Notes: generated by a model from the letters alone, not told the origin. Counted from the first letter of the stretch, positions 1 to 8,842 are shown. The stretch is DNA of 24,351 nucleotides from an uncultured Campylobacter sp. (GCF_938030815.1 NZ_CALHII010000095.1:1-24351); one strand, 5' to 3'. Translations and numbers: made by a program.

Positions 1-619
1 TTTTATTATGTACCCAGATTTTTAACTTCTTCTGTTCAAGATAAACAATAGCATTTCCCCATTGTTTAGCCAAAGCCGTCGCAAAATACCACGCCTGCAT
101 CATCTTTACATAATAATCGTCATTCTCTATTCTTGCTACTTTTTCCAAATATTTGTCGTTAAATTCCTTATCCAAAAAATATTGCATCAATACGCCTATC
201 GCAAAACGCACGGTATATACACGTTCACTCTTCAACCACAAATCTACTTTCCTTAAAGTTTCTTCTCTGTTATTTTTCAATACATCCGGCGACAAAACAT
301 CACAAACCGCCCAATTATCAACAAAAGGCAAAAATCGATCCAACTCTCTAATACATAACTTCAAATTCCGTATTTCAGATATCATTATCCCATGTATTAA
401 ATTTTCCTCTTGATAAAACCACACGCTGGGGCGAAACTGCTTAACGAGCAAGAGCGCGTTGCGCTGCGTATGGTAGAGCAAAATCGAGACGCTATCGTGC
501 ACCTTTACGCAGTCCCACGCGCGCGCTACGCCGTCCATTTCAAAGCTCAAGCGAAAGGGTTTAACGAAATTTGAGCTTTTAAGCTCGGAAATTTTAAAAT
601 TTTTTATAGTAGTATCCAC
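1..619 (-). CDS. Chimeric ORF: Nudix hydrolase N-terminus joined in frame to AlkD-like DNA alkylation repair protein (3' end outside window)
   Basis: Start is GTG at 619-617, 9 nt after an AGGA ribosome binding site and overlapping the mgtE stop. The first ~67 codons (619 to ~419) read as the N-terminal part of the Nudix nucleotide-sugar pyrophosphatase type, with WDCVKVHDSVSILLY and LLLVKQFRPSVW; the Nudix box itself is missing. From the residues FYQEENLIHG (about 418) to base 1 the frame continues without a stop as an AlkD/DNA alkylation repair HEAT-like protein: FVDNWAVCD, YTVRFAIGVL, DDYYVKMMQAW and LKIWVHNK are hallmark segments. The AlkD part lacks its N-terminal portion. G+C is 17/60 in bases 361-420 and 35/60 in 421-480, so composition changes at the join. 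The product is probably non-functional as a Nudix enzyme; AlkD activity without its N-terminal helices is doubtful. An assembly join is the main alternative. Confidence 0.75.
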   Translation of the reverse strand, partial: MDTTIKNFKISELKSSNFVKPFRLSFEMDGVARAWDCVKVHDSVSILLYHTQRNALLLVKQFRPSVWFYQEENLIHGIMISEIRNLKLCIRELDRFLPFVDNWAVCDVLSPDVLKNNREETLRKVDLWLKSERVYTVRFAIGVLMQYFLDKEFNDKYLEKVARIENDDYYVKMMQAWYFATALAKQWGNAIVYLEQKKLKIWVHNK

Positions 620-1983
620 GTCGCAAGTCCTAAAAAGCTAAAAAATCCCACGATGTCCGTAACCGTGGTAAGCAGCACGGAGCTACCGACGGCGGGATCG
701 ATATTTAATTTTTTAAGCGTGATCGGAATGACGGCACCAAAAAGCCCCGCAAGAGTCAAATTTAGCACCATCGACATCGCAATCACTAGCCCCAAAAGCT
801 TAATGCCGAACCAAAAATACGCCACAAACCCCATCAGCGTAGCAAAAATGAGGCCGTTTATGAAAGCGATCGTGATCTCGCGAAAGAGAACCTGCTTTTT
901 GTCTTTAAATGCTATCTCGCCCAGGGCTAGGCGGCGCACGGTTACCGTAAGCGCCTGCGTGCCGGTGTTACCGCCCATGGAGGCGACTATCGGCATAAGC
1001 ACGGCGAGTGCTACCAACTTTTCGATAGTGGCGTCAAAAAGCCCGATGATCGTGGAGCTTACGATCGCCGTGCATAAATTTACCGCTAGCCACACAGCGC
1101 GCGCGCGACCTGCTTTAAAGATCGTAGTCTCATCGTCCTCCGCTTCGTCATCGACGCCCGCGAGGTTGTAAATTTGCTCGGTGGCGCGCTCTTGGATGAG
1201 ATCGTGGATATCATCGGCGGTGATACGCCCGATGAGTATGCCGTTAGCATCGACTACAGGGATGACGTTAAGGTCGAATTCCTCAAAGTCCTTGATTACG
1301 TCGTCGATCTTATCGGTATCGGTGGCGAAGTGGATTTTATTTTCGGCGCCGAATTTTTGTGAAATTTGCTCCAGCGTGAGCGAAAAATCATATAAAATCA
1401 GATCGGACGTCGAAAAGGTAGTAAGCAGATGCCCCTTTTTATCAAGCACGAAGAGCTGAAAGACGTTTTCGATCTCGTCCTTTTCGCGCATAACGCGCAG
1501 CATCTCGACCGCCTGCCCCAGGGTCTGATCCTGCCTCGCGCTAAAGACCTCGGTCTGCATATACGCGCCCGCCTCGTCTTCGCTATATTTGGAGATCGTA
1601 AGAATATCGTGGCGATCGTCCTCATCAAGCCCATAGAAAATCTGCTCGGCCTTGTCCTCGTCGATTTCGCCGATGTTTTGCAAAAGCTCTGCCTGATCGT
1701 CGCTTTCAAGCTCCTCAATCGCTTTTACGATCTTTTCGTGAGGCAGAGTTTCGATGACGTCTTCGAGCATATGCTCGGGCATCTCAAGCGCAGCATCGGC
1801 AAGATCCTCAGGATCTAGCTTTTTTAAGAATTCTACGTATTTTTCTTCGTCGTGCTTCTTTAGAGTTTTTAAATGCTCCGTAAGATCGGCGGCACTCAGC
1901 TCATGTTCAAGCGTATCATCCAGGTGCGCATCAAGAAGCGCTTTGGCTTCCTCGACGTCGTCCAGCTGTTCTTTATTTTCCAT
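604..1983 (-). CDS. mgtE: Magnesium transporter MgtE
   Basis: 459 residues, a normal MgtE length. The acidic cytosolic N domain (about residues 20-140, rich in Glu/Asp and helical repeats) is followed by a pair of CBS domains (about 145-275, with NVIPVVDANGILIGRIT) that in this family sense Mg2+ and gate the pore. The C-terminal part is the membrane domain with about five helices, including the family-conserved MASMGG-type segment (here VASMGGNTGTQALTVTVRRL) and the pore-lining DPAVGSSVLLTTVTD near the end. It mediates Mg2+ uptake across the inner membrane. ATG start with an AAGG site upstream; it begins 8 bp after the M23 peptidase stop, so the two are probably cotranscribed. The chimeric Nudix/AlkD ORF starts inside its last codons. 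Confidence 0.96.
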   Translation of the reverse strand: MENKEQLDDVEEAKALLDAHLDDTLEHELSAADLTEHLKTLKKHDEEKYVEFLKKLDPEDLADAALEMPEHMLEDVIETLPHEKIVKAIEELESDDQAELLQNIGEIDEDKAEQIFYGLDEDDRHDILTISKYSEDEAGAYMQTEVFSARQDQTLGQAVEMLRVMREKDEIENVFQLFVLDKKGHLLTTFSTSDLILYDFSLTLEQISQKFGAENKIHFATDTDKIDDVIKDFEEFDLNVIPVVDANGILIGRITADDIHDLIQERATEQIYNLAGVDDEAEDDETTIFKAGRARAVWLAVNLCTAIVSSTIIGLFDATIEKLVALAVLMPIVASMGGNTGTQALTVTVRRLALGEIAFKDKKQVLFREITIAFINGLIFATLMGFVAYFWFGIKLLGLVIAMSMVLNLTLAGLFGAVIPITLKKLNIDPAVGSSVLLTTVTDIVGFFSFLGLATWILL

Positions 1984-1991
1984 TTTCAGCC

Positions 1992-3161
1992 TTAATTTAT
2001 AGTGATAAGCGACTCGTAGTTTTCAAATTTAGCCGGGTTTTTCGAGCCGTCTTTAGCTGCAGCCATTCTAGCGTCCATATCTTTGACGAGAGCTTTAAAT
2101 TTAAGCTCCTCAGCGCTTATAACATTAGTTTTTTCAATCTTGACTACCTTAAGCGGATCTATCGCCTGCTTATTTTTATAAAGTCCGAAGTGCAGATGCG
2201 GTCCCGAACTAAGCCCGGTCGAGCCCACATAAGCGATTAGCTGACCTTGCTTGACGCTAACGCCTGCTTTTGTGCCACTAGCAAAGCCGCTAAGATGCGC
2301 ATAAAGCGTGCTGATACCGCCGCCGTGGTTGATCTCTACGGTGTTACCGTAGCCGTTTTTACGCCCTACGAAGCTAATCTTGCCCGCTCCTGCTGCATTT
2401 ACCCTAGTGCCTTTGGGAGCTGCATAATCCACGCCCAAATGCGCACGATATCGCTTTAAAATCGGATGAAATCTTTTAGGGGTAAAATAGGATGAAATTC
2501 TAGTATAAACAAGCGGCGTGATAAGTAGAAAAGATTCGACCTTTTTACCGCTTCGGTCGTAGTATTTATCATCGAAAAAATATAGCGATTTGGGCTTTTT
2601 ATTTTCCTCGATCATTCCTGCGGTGATATTTACTCCGCCAAAAGGCTTGCCAAGGCGCGTTTTTTGCTCATACAGGATCACGAGCCGATCGCCCTTTTGC
2701 AGCTTTTTAAAATTTACCTCATTTTTAAAAACAAGCATAAACTCATTCGCTAAAGCTGCATTGCCCGTAGCTTTGATGATGTCTTGATAGGGCGAGCTTT
2801 CGATCTGAATTCCTAAAGAGTAGCTGTTTTCCTCATAAACTATCGGAGTATAAACGAATCTAAAAGTGCCGAATTTATCGCGGTAGATGTGGATCTGAAG
2901 CTCCTCACTGACGGGGATTAGCAGCTGGGAGACGCGACCTGCGGGATCACGCAAAATTTGACACTCCACGCCAGCTCGTACCTCGGCGGCAAGCTCCTGA
3001 TCCTCTTTATCCAGGTCATAATATACAGACGCGGGAATGCCCGCAGTTTCCATAAATTGCAGCAGACTCACGCCATCGGGCCAGGCAAACTTCTCTACGC
3101 TGGGGTTGTTCGCAAAAACTACGCCTATCCACAGAAAAAGCAATATAAAAATTCTAGTCAT
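1992..3161 (-). CDS. M23-family peptidoglycan endopeptidase/carboxypeptidase (Csd3/HdpA/Pgp3-like)
   Basis: 389 residues with a cleavable-looking signal peptide (hydrophobic stretch FILLFLWIGVVF, then A-N). The C-terminal M23 LytM domain has both zinc-site motifs intact: HLGVDYAAPKG (His and Asp at about residues 241 and 245) and SSGPHLHFGLY (HxH near 321-323), with LYAHLSG between them. Family members cleave D-Ala-meso-DAP crosslinks or trim pentapeptides in the periplasm; in Helicobacter (HdpA/Csd3) and C. jejuni (Pgp3) they control helical cell shape. The long N-terminal region fits the inhibitory domain of that subfamily. In C. jejuni an M23 peptidase sits beside a PgbA-domain gene and glcD, as here (recalled synteny). 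The assignment to Csd3 rather than a paralogous M23 protein is an inference. A TACAAT -10 box lies about 35 nt upstream. Confidence 0.92.
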   Translation of the reverse strand: MTRIFILLFLWIGVVFANNPSVEKFAWPDGVSLLQFMETAGIPASVYYDLDKEDQELAAEVRAGVECQILRDPAGRVSQLLIPVSEELQIHIYRDKFGTFRFVYTPIVYEENSYSLGIQIESSPYQDIIKATGNAALANEFMLVFKNEVNFKKLQKGDRLVILYEQKTRLGKPFGGVNITAGMIEENKKPKSLYFFDDKYYDRSGKKVESFLLITPLVYTRISSYFTPKRFHPILKRYRAHLGVDYAAPKGTRVNAAGAGKISFVGRKNGYGNTVEINHGGGISTLYAHLSGFASGTKAGVSVKQGQLIAYVGSTGLSSGPHLHFGLYKNKQAIDPLKVVKIEKTNVISAEELKFKALVKDMDARMAAAKDGSKNPAKFENYESLITIN

Positions 3162-3195
3162 ATAAAACCGCTTTGAAATATTATTTTAAGGCGGG

Positions 3196-3201
3196 ATTGT
3201 A
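3196..3201 (-). promoter_or_regulatory. Putative -10 box for the M23 peptidase - mgtE operon
   Basis: On the minus strand the hexamer TACAAT ends about 35 nt upstream of the peptidase ATG (3161). It lies in the divergent spacer shared with the gene starting at 3300. There is no strong -35, which is usual for Campylobacter sigma70 promoters. Confidence 0.4.
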
Positions 3202-3264
3202 ACGAAAAAACGCTTATATTTCGTAAATACCGCGGAATTTTATCGCTAATTTCAAAGTTTTATG

Positions 3265-3270
3265 TATAAT
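3265..3270 (+). promoter_or_regulatory. Putative sigma70 -10 box for the PgbA-domain gene
   Basis: A perfect TATAAT preceded by TG (TATGTATAAT) is located 30 nt upstream of the TTG start at 3300, with an AT-rich, T-tract upstream region typical of epsilonproteobacterial promoters. An AGGAG ribosome binding site follows at about 3288-3293. Confidence 0.6.
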
Positions 3271-3299
3271 TAGCCGAAATTTTATTCAGGAGCAGAATT

Positions 3300-4028
3300 T
3301 TGAAAAAAGCTTTACTTATTTTAGGCCTATTTTTAAGTGCGGCGATAGGGGCGGAATTTAACATGCCGCGATACGAAACCGCCCTACTTAGCGTAGCGGA
3401 TGGTTCGGGCGAGATCACAGATAGCCCTACGATTGCCGTAGGTAGCAGCGGAGTTGTGATGCATAATTTCGGTAGCGGCGCAAGCTCCATCATCGCGCGC
3501 GCAGTCGTGACGCAAAAAAGCGCAGGCAAGGCAAAGGTGCGATTTGAGGTCTTTGATATGTTAGCTCAAGAGGCGCTGCCACTGCCTAAAATTTTACCCT
3601 CAAGCGGCGATAAAGTGATCTTAAATTTCCTCTATGACCGCGCCATAATCGTCGCGCCTAACGCTGAAATTTACGAGCAGGTTATCAAGGCTTTTCCGAA
3701 TATAAATTTTATCCACCCAGATCTTGGCGGCGCCTATCTTAGCTATAACCACAAGCCAAATCCTAGCCGCGACGATTTTCGTAAAATTTGCGCGCAAAAC
3801 AGCGCTGGACTGATTTTTATAGCGATGGATAAACAAGGCGTATTTGCCGACTGCGGCAGCTTCAAGCCTTTACGCACGTTCGCTAGCGGCAGCGTAGCTT
3901 ATTATCAGCTGCCATTTTACTCACGCGTGGGCGAGATAAAGACCGTCATTTGGGATTTTACTAATGGCCCGATCAGCGATTACGACAAGCACTACCGCTA
4001 TTTGCTGGGCTTAGACGGCGATGAATAG
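3300..4028 (+). CDS. Exported protein with plasminogen-binding protein PgbA N-terminal domain
   Basis: 242 residues starting at TTG, 8 nt after a CAGGAGC ribosome binding site. Residues 1-18 form a signal peptide (KKALLILGLFLSAAIGA). The rest resembles the conserved N-terminal domain shared by Helicobacter PgbA/PgbB and exported proteins of Campylobacter, with segments such as FLYDRAIIVAPN, INFIHPDLGGAYLSYN and YYQLPFYSRVGEI. It lacks the Lys-rich C-terminal tail that carries plasminogen binding in H. pylori, so plasminogen binding should not be assumed; the role is unknown. It overlaps the glcD start by 8 bp (ATGAATAG), indicating translational coupling. Confidence 0.82.
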   Translation: MKKALLILGLFLSAAIGAEFNMPRYETALLSVADGSGEITDSPTIAVGSSGVVMHNFGSGASSIIARAVVTQKSAGKAKVRFEVFDMLAQEALPLPKILPSSGDKVILNFLYDRAIIVAPNAEIYEQVIKAFPNINFIHPDLGGAYLSYNHKPNPSRDDFRKICAQNSAGLIFIAMDKQGVFADCGSFKPLRTFASGSVAYYQLPFYSRVGEIKTVIWDFTNGPISDYDKHYRYLLGLDGDE

Positions 4029-5403
4029 CGCCGCGCAAGCGTTTTTTACAAATCTATTAGGCGCGGATAATGCCTATTTTGACGAGGCTCATCGCACAGC
4101 ATACTGCTACGACGCGACGAAAAGACGCTGCCTGCCGGACGGCGTGCTTTTCCCGCGAAGTGAGGACGATGTCAGTCAAATTTTAAAATTCTGCAACGGA
4201 AATTTAATCCCCATAGTTCCAAGAGGCGCAGGTAGCGGTTTTACGGGTGGATCTTTAGCCGCAAACGGCGGAGTGATTTTGGCATTTGAAAAACATATGA
4301 ATAAAATTCTAGAAATCGACATGCAAAATCTACTCGCCGTAGTCCAACCCGGCTGCATAAATATCGATCTGCAAAAAGCAGCCGCAGCGCGCGGGCTTTT
4401 TTATCCGCCCGATCCCGCAAGCCAGGATTATTCCACGCTAGGAGGCAATGTCGCCGAAAACTCCGGCGGTATGCGCGCCGCAAAATACGGCATCACCAAA
4501 GACTACGTAATGGCACTGCGTGCGGTACTGCCTAATGGAGAGGTGATCCGAGCGGGCAAACGCACTATAAAAGATGTCGCAGGCTTCAATGTGGTAGGAA
4601 TTTTAATCGCAAGCGAAGGCGCGCTTGCCGTCATCACCGAAATCACGCTCAAACTAATCCCGATGCCAAAGCTTAAAAAGACCGCGATGGGCGTTTTTCC
4701 TAGCGTAGATGCAGCAATGAATGCCGTGTATAAGACAATGGCAGCCGGTATCACGCCCGTGGCGATGGAATTTTTAGACGCGCTGTGCATAGCCGCGGTC
4801 GAGGAGAAATTTCATAAGGGCTTGCCGAAGGGTGCGGGCGCGATTTTGATCTGCGAAACGGACGGCAATTTAGAAGCAGTGCTTTTGGAGGAGCTCGCAC
4901 TCATAAAAGAAATTTTCGTTCAAAACGGCGCGAGCGACTTTCGCATCGCAGAAAGCGAAGAGGAGCGTGCGGGCATTTGGTTTGCGAGACGCAACTGCTC
5001 GCAGGCGATCAATATCTACGGCACGCTTAAGCTAAATGAGGACATCACCGTCCCGCGCTCGCAGCTGCCCGAGCTACTGCGCCGTATCGCGCGCATCGGC
5101 GATAAATACGGCGTGCGCGTGCCCTGCTTCGGGCACACGGGCGATGGCAACGTCCACACCAACGTCATGGTCGCCGACAAAAAAGATGAAGCTCAGGTGC
5201 GACGCGGACATGACGCAATCACCGAAATTTTCAAAGCTGCAGTTGATCTTGGCGGTACGCTCAGCGGCGAGCACGGCATCGGACTAAGTAAGGCGGAATT
5301 TATGCCACTAGCTTTTAGTGCAGCGGAGATGGAGCTATTTCGCGCGATCAAAAGGGCGTTCGATCCAAAAGGTATCTTAAATCCCGGAAAAATGGGGCTT
5401 TAA
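4021..5403 (+). CDS. glcD: FAD-linked oxidase, GlcD-type (glycolate/D-lactate dehydrogenase subunit)
   Basis: 460 residues, the usual length. The N-terminal PCMH-type FAD-binding domain is seen in VPRGAGSGFTGGS (about residues 68-80) and DYSTLGGNVAENSGGMRAAK; the C-terminal FAD oxidase domain has GHTGDGNVHTNVM and LSGEHGIGLSK. Such flavoproteins oxidise 2-hydroxy acids (D-lactate or glycolate) to 2-oxo acids and pass electrons to the quinone pool at the membrane. The exact substrate cannot be read from the sequence; no FeS partner (GlcF) is adjacent. ATG start overlaps the end of the PgbA-domain gene. Ends FDPKGILNPGKMGL, the typical family C-terminus. Confidence 0.93.
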   Translation: MNSAAQAFFTNLLGADNAYFDEAHRTAYCYDATKRRCLPDGVLFPRSEDDVSQILKFCNGNLIPIVPRGAGSGFTGGSLAANGGVILAFEKHMNKILEIDMQNLLAVVQPGCINIDLQKAAAARGLFYPPDPASQDYSTLGGNVAENSGGMRAAKYGITKDYVMALRAVLPNGEVIRAGKRTIKDVAGFNVVGILIASEGALAVITEITLKLIPMPKLKKTAMGVFPSVDAAMNAVYKTMAAGITPVAMEFLDALCIAAVEEKFHKGLPKGAGAILICETDGNLEAVLLEELALIKEIFVQNGASDFRIAESEEERAGIWFARRNCSQAINIYGTLKLNEDITVPRSQLPELLRRIARIGDKYGVRVPCFGHTGDGNVHTNVMVADKKDEAQVRRGHDAITEIFKAAVDLGGTLSGEHGIGLSKAEFMPLAFSAAEMELFRAIKRAFDPKGILNPGKMGL

Positions 5404-6038
5404 ATTAGGATCGTCATCCAACTTCTACGATGATTTGAAATCGATTTATCCCACTTATCTCATCTAAAATTTTACTTTCCTACAATATGCCTACTTAAAA
5501 TTTATCTTGCTTGCAATTTAGCTTATTTACAGGCTACTTCGAGTTAGTTTTAAGCTTGATCTACCCATTTACAGATCGATTTTGCTTGCTTTGCGATGAA
5601 TAATTTTACTTGTTTATTGATAGATTCTATACAATTGTGAATTGATTTTATTTACTTCGCAGATTGATTACCTCATGCGATCTTCTTCGGATATTTTTGC
5701 CATATCAGCTGTGATTGCATAGCTACTCGCTAGTTTGCGCAATTTTTTCTCTTTCAGGGATGCACTAAGATTATGGATTAAATCCCTATATCGCGATGGA
5801 TAAGTCTATGACAAGTCAAAATTCTGTCAATAAAATCCACAGCATAGATTAAATTCTAAACTTCCAAAATACTGAAATTTTAAAATCACTATCCATCGCC
5901 ATTACTTCAATATGCGGAATCTCAGCAATAAAATTTAAAGACAAAATTTCACGAAATTTCATAAAATCCCATAAAGCTCCGCAAAATTTCTACGCTAATT
6001 TCGATCTCGCCGTATTATCATCTAGCTAGCCCTGCCAT
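5404..6038. other. 635-bp AT-rich spacer without a gene
   Basis: No open frame with a start and ribosome binding site is visible on either strand. The stretch is markedly AT-rich (16/60 G+C in 5581-5640) beside GC-rich genes. It repeats loose words such as CTTGCTTGC, TTTACTTG/TTTACTTC and CAGATTGATT/CAGATCGATT, which could be the remains of a degenerated repeat or gene. No clear terminator hairpin follows glcD. Confidence 0.5.
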
Positions 6039-6725
6039 CTATTTAGTAGCATTAGCCTCGCTTGCATTTATTTTATTCATCGCGGCTACTACATTGCAGC
6101 TAAACTCCGCTCCCAGTTTGCAAGCCTTGTCGTAGTAGATCATCGCCTTATCCAGGTCTGGCTCGCCAAATTCCTTCTTTGAATACGCTAGCCCAACCCT
6201 TTGGCATCCCTCTGCCAAAGCAGCATCGCAAGATTTGAGGAAAAACTTAAGAGCGCCCTGATAATCTTTCTCTTCGTAGCTAGCAACCGCGGCGTTCAAG
6301 CAGCCCTCGCCTAGTCCCAAATCGCATGATTTGGCAAAAAATGCGAACGTATTTTTCTTATCAGCATTTTTATAAGAGATTATCGCGGCGTTGTAGCAAG
6401 CTTTGGCGGCTCCCAGCTCGCACGCTTTGGAATAAAACCGCGCGGACTTGCCCTTATCTTTCGTAGTTTTATATAAATTTTGCTCGTCGTAATATAAATC
6501 TCCCGCGATAGCACAGCTATTTTCTAGCCCTGCTTCACAAGCTTTTTCAAACGGCTTTTTTGCTGCCTCATAATCGCGCTCCTCAAGCAAATATGCTCCA
6601 TAGTCTTCGCACGAATTAGCCCTACCGATGCCGCATCCGACAAACGAGATCGCCTGCGGGAAAAATATCTGCGCGAGCAAGTAGACTGCTACGATTAGTG
6701 CGGTAATCGACGCTAAAATTTTCAT
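6039..6725 (-). CDS. Cysteine-paired Sel1/TPR-like repeat protein (Hcp-like), N-terminally anchored or secreted
   Basis: 228 residues with a hydrophobic N-terminus (ILASITALIVAVYLLAQIFF) that is either a signal peptide or an anchor. It is followed by about five Sel1-like repeats, each with two Cys separated by seven residues (for example KACEAGLENSCAIAG, KACELGAAKACYNAA, KSCDLGLGEGCLNAA). This C-x7-C pattern marks the Helicobacter cysteine-rich protein (Hcp) type, where each helical hairpin is closed by a disulfide in the periplasm or outside the cell. Function is unknown; repeat scaffolds of this kind bind proteins or peptidoglycan. ATG start behind AAAAGGAGC. A paralogue lies at 20601-21383. 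The old 'beta-lactamase HcpA' label should not be taken as activity. Confidence 0.85.
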   Translation of the reverse strand: MKILASITALIVAVYLLAQIFFPQAISFVGCGIGRANSCEDYGAYLLEERDYEAAKKPFEKACEAGLENSCAIAGDLYYDEQNLYKTTKDKGKSARFYSKACELGAAKACYNAAIISYKNADKKNTFAFFAKSCDLGLGEGCLNAAVASYEEKDYQGALKFFLKSCDAALAEGCQRVGLAYSKKEFGEPDLDKAMIYYDKACKLGAEFSCNVVAAMNKINASEANATK

Positions 6726-6752
6726 TTTTGCTCCTTTTAAATTTTAAAAATA

Positions 6753-6758
6753 ATTATA
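6753..6758 (-). promoter_or_regulatory. Putative -10 box for the Sel1-repeat gene
   Basis: TATAAT on the minus strand (GCTATAATTA), 28 nt before the ATG at 6725, preceded upstream by a T-rich run (CTTTTTGC). Good spacing for a sigma70 promoter with a short leader. Confidence 0.6.
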
Positions 6759-7511
6759 GCAAAAAGCGAGGGGTAAAATTTTAATTTTTGATAATAGCTG
6801 TGAAATTTGCGGCGAAATTCCTGCAAAATTTATATCAAAATCCCAAGCAAAATTTTAAATAAAATTTTAAACGGAGCTTTGAGCTGAATTTCAAAAAGAC
6901 AAATTAAAATTTTACTTGCAAGATTATTTTTATGGCTGGCTATCCCACTTTTTTACTCGCACGTCTATATGACTGCCCACGGCTATAGTATTTATAATAA
7001 AGCATTTAATCCTGAGGTATGAAACACCTACGGACTCTACAATAGTAATTTATCAGGGCGATAATCTAGTGTGTAAAATATTTTGTCGCATACCAAGCCC
7101 ATGGTGAGCATCTTGCCGCGCCATAGAAAATTTTTGAAAATTTCACATTGCTGCTTAGAAATTTTAAAAAATTTTACGCCGCCAGCCTTTAAATTTTATC
7201 TTAGAAATCGGCTTGCCTATGCCAAAATCGCAAGCGTAATGCGTCTTTAGGCGTTTTGGCTCCAATACCCAGGCTTCTTAGATCTACACCACTTAGATAT
7301 ATGAGCCTTAAAATAATCAAGGCCGCGCAGTATCTGTATAGCGTACGTAAATTTCATATGTGTATGCTGCACCCACACATCATCCATGAGTACTATATTT
7401 GCCGCGATTCCGCGCGCTGTATGCCAAAAAAGCATATCGACCGCGAGCAATAAATTCCCGCTTTTCGCCGCTTACACGATCCATGAAATTTTATCCTCTC
7501 AGTCTTTAAAT
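6759..7511. other. ~750-bp spacer without a convincing gene
   Basis: Contains clustered AAATTT/AAATTC words and short open frames only. At about 6901-7020 (+) a start-less frame reads a hydrophobic run (LLARLFLWLAIPLFYSH) followed by MTAHGYSIYNKAFNPEV and a stop, which could be the remains of a small membrane protein. Overlapping ORFs near 7247-7453 on both strands lack ribosome binding sites and family resemblance. Confidence 0.4.
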
Positions 7512-7889
7512 TTACGCTTCTTTGGAGCCAAATTCTATCACAGCCCCTTCCTCGCCGAACCACATCACGGAGTTCTTCATATCGCAAAACCTCGCCTCAT
7601 CCGCCATCAGCTCCGCTAACACCGCTCGCGCTACCTCGCTGTTTCGTGCGTCCGCAAACGCCTGCACGCTTTCATACCATATCTCGCCCATTGCATCGCA
7701 GTTAAACGCCGCCGTCTCGCGTCTGGTGCTTTGTCCCTCGGGGAAAACGGGCATGGTTTTCGAATAGCGGACAATATTTAGCGCCTTTTGATTAGCTAAA
7801 ACCTTTTGCGAATGCGCCGCCCAGTGTGCCAAAAACTCCTGCTGCGTGATATTCGGCGCCCTTTTTACTAACATCGTGATCTTAAACAT
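7512..7889 (-). CDS. EthD-domain family protein
   Basis: 125 residues, a single ferredoxin-like dimeric alpha/beta-barrel domain of the EthD family: starts FKITMLVKRAPNITQQEFLAHW with the usual AxHSQKV segment and ends with a D-x-x-x-S-V-M-W-F strand. ATG start after GGGAGCGG. Family members are small enzymes or accessory proteins (EthD itself is needed for ETBE degradation); the substrate here is unknown. It stands alone between two spacers with no operon partner. A TAGAAT-like -10 lies upstream on the minus strand near 7935. Confidence 0.82.
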   Translation of the reverse strand: MFKITMLVKRAPNITQQEFLAHWAAHSQKVLANQKALNIVRYSKTMPVFPEGQSTRRETAAFNCDAMGEIWYESVQAFADARNSEVARAVLAELMADEARFCDMKNSVMWFGEEGAVIEFGSKEA

Positions 7890-8334
7890 AACCGCTCCCT
7901 AAAATGAAATTTATCGCAAAATTTACACCCTATTCTATGATGCATCCGCGTTTTTGCAATTTTGCTTAGTGTTCTTTGCGTCTAAATAGACCTTGAAAAA
8001 ACTTAAATAGCAGCCGTGCGCGCAAACACAAATCGCCAAAAATGCATAAACCTCGCCGTTTACAACTTAAATCGCTGTCAATCTCACTTAGTTTAACTAC
8101 CTAAAGCGCCATTTACGGATGCTCCGAAATAAATTCTAGAGACTCTTTGCGGGCAAAGCAAAATTTCGCCAAGCTTTGGCGGACGATGAAATTTTACCGA
8201 CTTTTGACGCGCATAAATTCCGTCCGTTTAGGCGGGCAAGATAAAATTTTGCGAGCATTAAGTGGTCGGCAAAGCAGACGAGCGGCAGTTTTATCTTTCA
8301 CCGCTACGCGCAAATTGCGTTGCTGCGCATGCGC
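7890..8334. other. ~445-bp spacer with small hairpins
   Basis: No supported gene. Two short inverted repeats lie close together at about 8145-8180: CTTTGC/GCAAAG with a 2-nt loop and CGCCAA/TTGGCG with a 3-nt loop. They sit downstream of ruvX (minus strand) but without a U-tract, so a terminator role is uncertain. Confidence 0.35.
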
Positions 8335-8727
8335 CTAGCCCTTGCTCGACAAAAACCTCTGCAAAATTATCGTCGCGGCGATACTATCAAAGCGCGGATC
8401 CTTGCCGCCCCCCTTAGCGCCTTTGCTCGCAAACTCTGCCGCTTCGGCGCTCGAAAAGCTCTCGTCTTGAAATTTTATCTCGCCGTCAAAATCCAGCAGC
8501 GAGGCGAAGTGGCGTATGCGCCTACTCATCTCCTCCTCGCTCGCCCCGCCGCGCGGCACGCCAAGCACCAGCATGCTGGCGCCCTTTTCGCGCAGCAGTT
8601 CGCTTAGCTCGCGCGCGGCTTGGGTGCGATTTTTGCGCAGGATCGGCTCGCACGGAAGCGGCGTCTTATCATCCGGTGCCGCCGCCACGCCGATACGTTT
8701 GAGACCAAGATCAATCGCAACTATCAA
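8335..8727 (-). CDS. ruvX: RuvX/YqgF family Holliday junction resolvase-like protein
   Basis: 130 residues with the RNase H-like fold of the YqgF family: AIDLGLKRIGVA at the N-terminus with the first catalytic Asp, MLVLGVPRGG in the middle, FQDESFSSAEAAEFA in place of the bacterial DER-T-A motif, and a C-terminal Asp in DSIAATIILQRFL. YqgF proteins act on branched DNA and/or in 16S rRNA 5' maturation. Start is TTG at 8727-8725 after AAAGGAT. In C. jejuni this gene directly follows dprA (recalled); here an ~830-bp segment separates the two. Confidence 0.88.
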   Translation of the reverse strand: MIVAIDLGLKRIGVAAAPDDKTPLPCEPILRKNRTQAARELSELLREKGASMLVLGVPRGGASEEEMSRRIRHFASLLDFDGEIKFQDESFSSAEAAEFASKGAKGGGKDPRFDSIAATIILQRFLSSKG

Positions 8728-8842
8728 AATTTATCCTTTGCTAACATCAAATTTTGTGGAATTCCGCCATTAAAATTCTATCGCCGAAATTCCGCGATCG
8801 GAATTTCATAGCTAAATTTTATCGCAGAATTTAGCTGCGGAT

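Noticed and set aside
653..1171. 172-codon plus-strand ORF opposite mgtE
   Set aside because: It is antisense to a clear mgtE frame, Ser/Ala-rich without family likeness, and lacks a ribosome binding site; a shadow of codon bias.
7247..7453. Overlapping ORFs on both strands (67 and 65 codons)
   Set aside because: No ribosome binding site, no family resemblance, and mutually antisense; treated as spacer.
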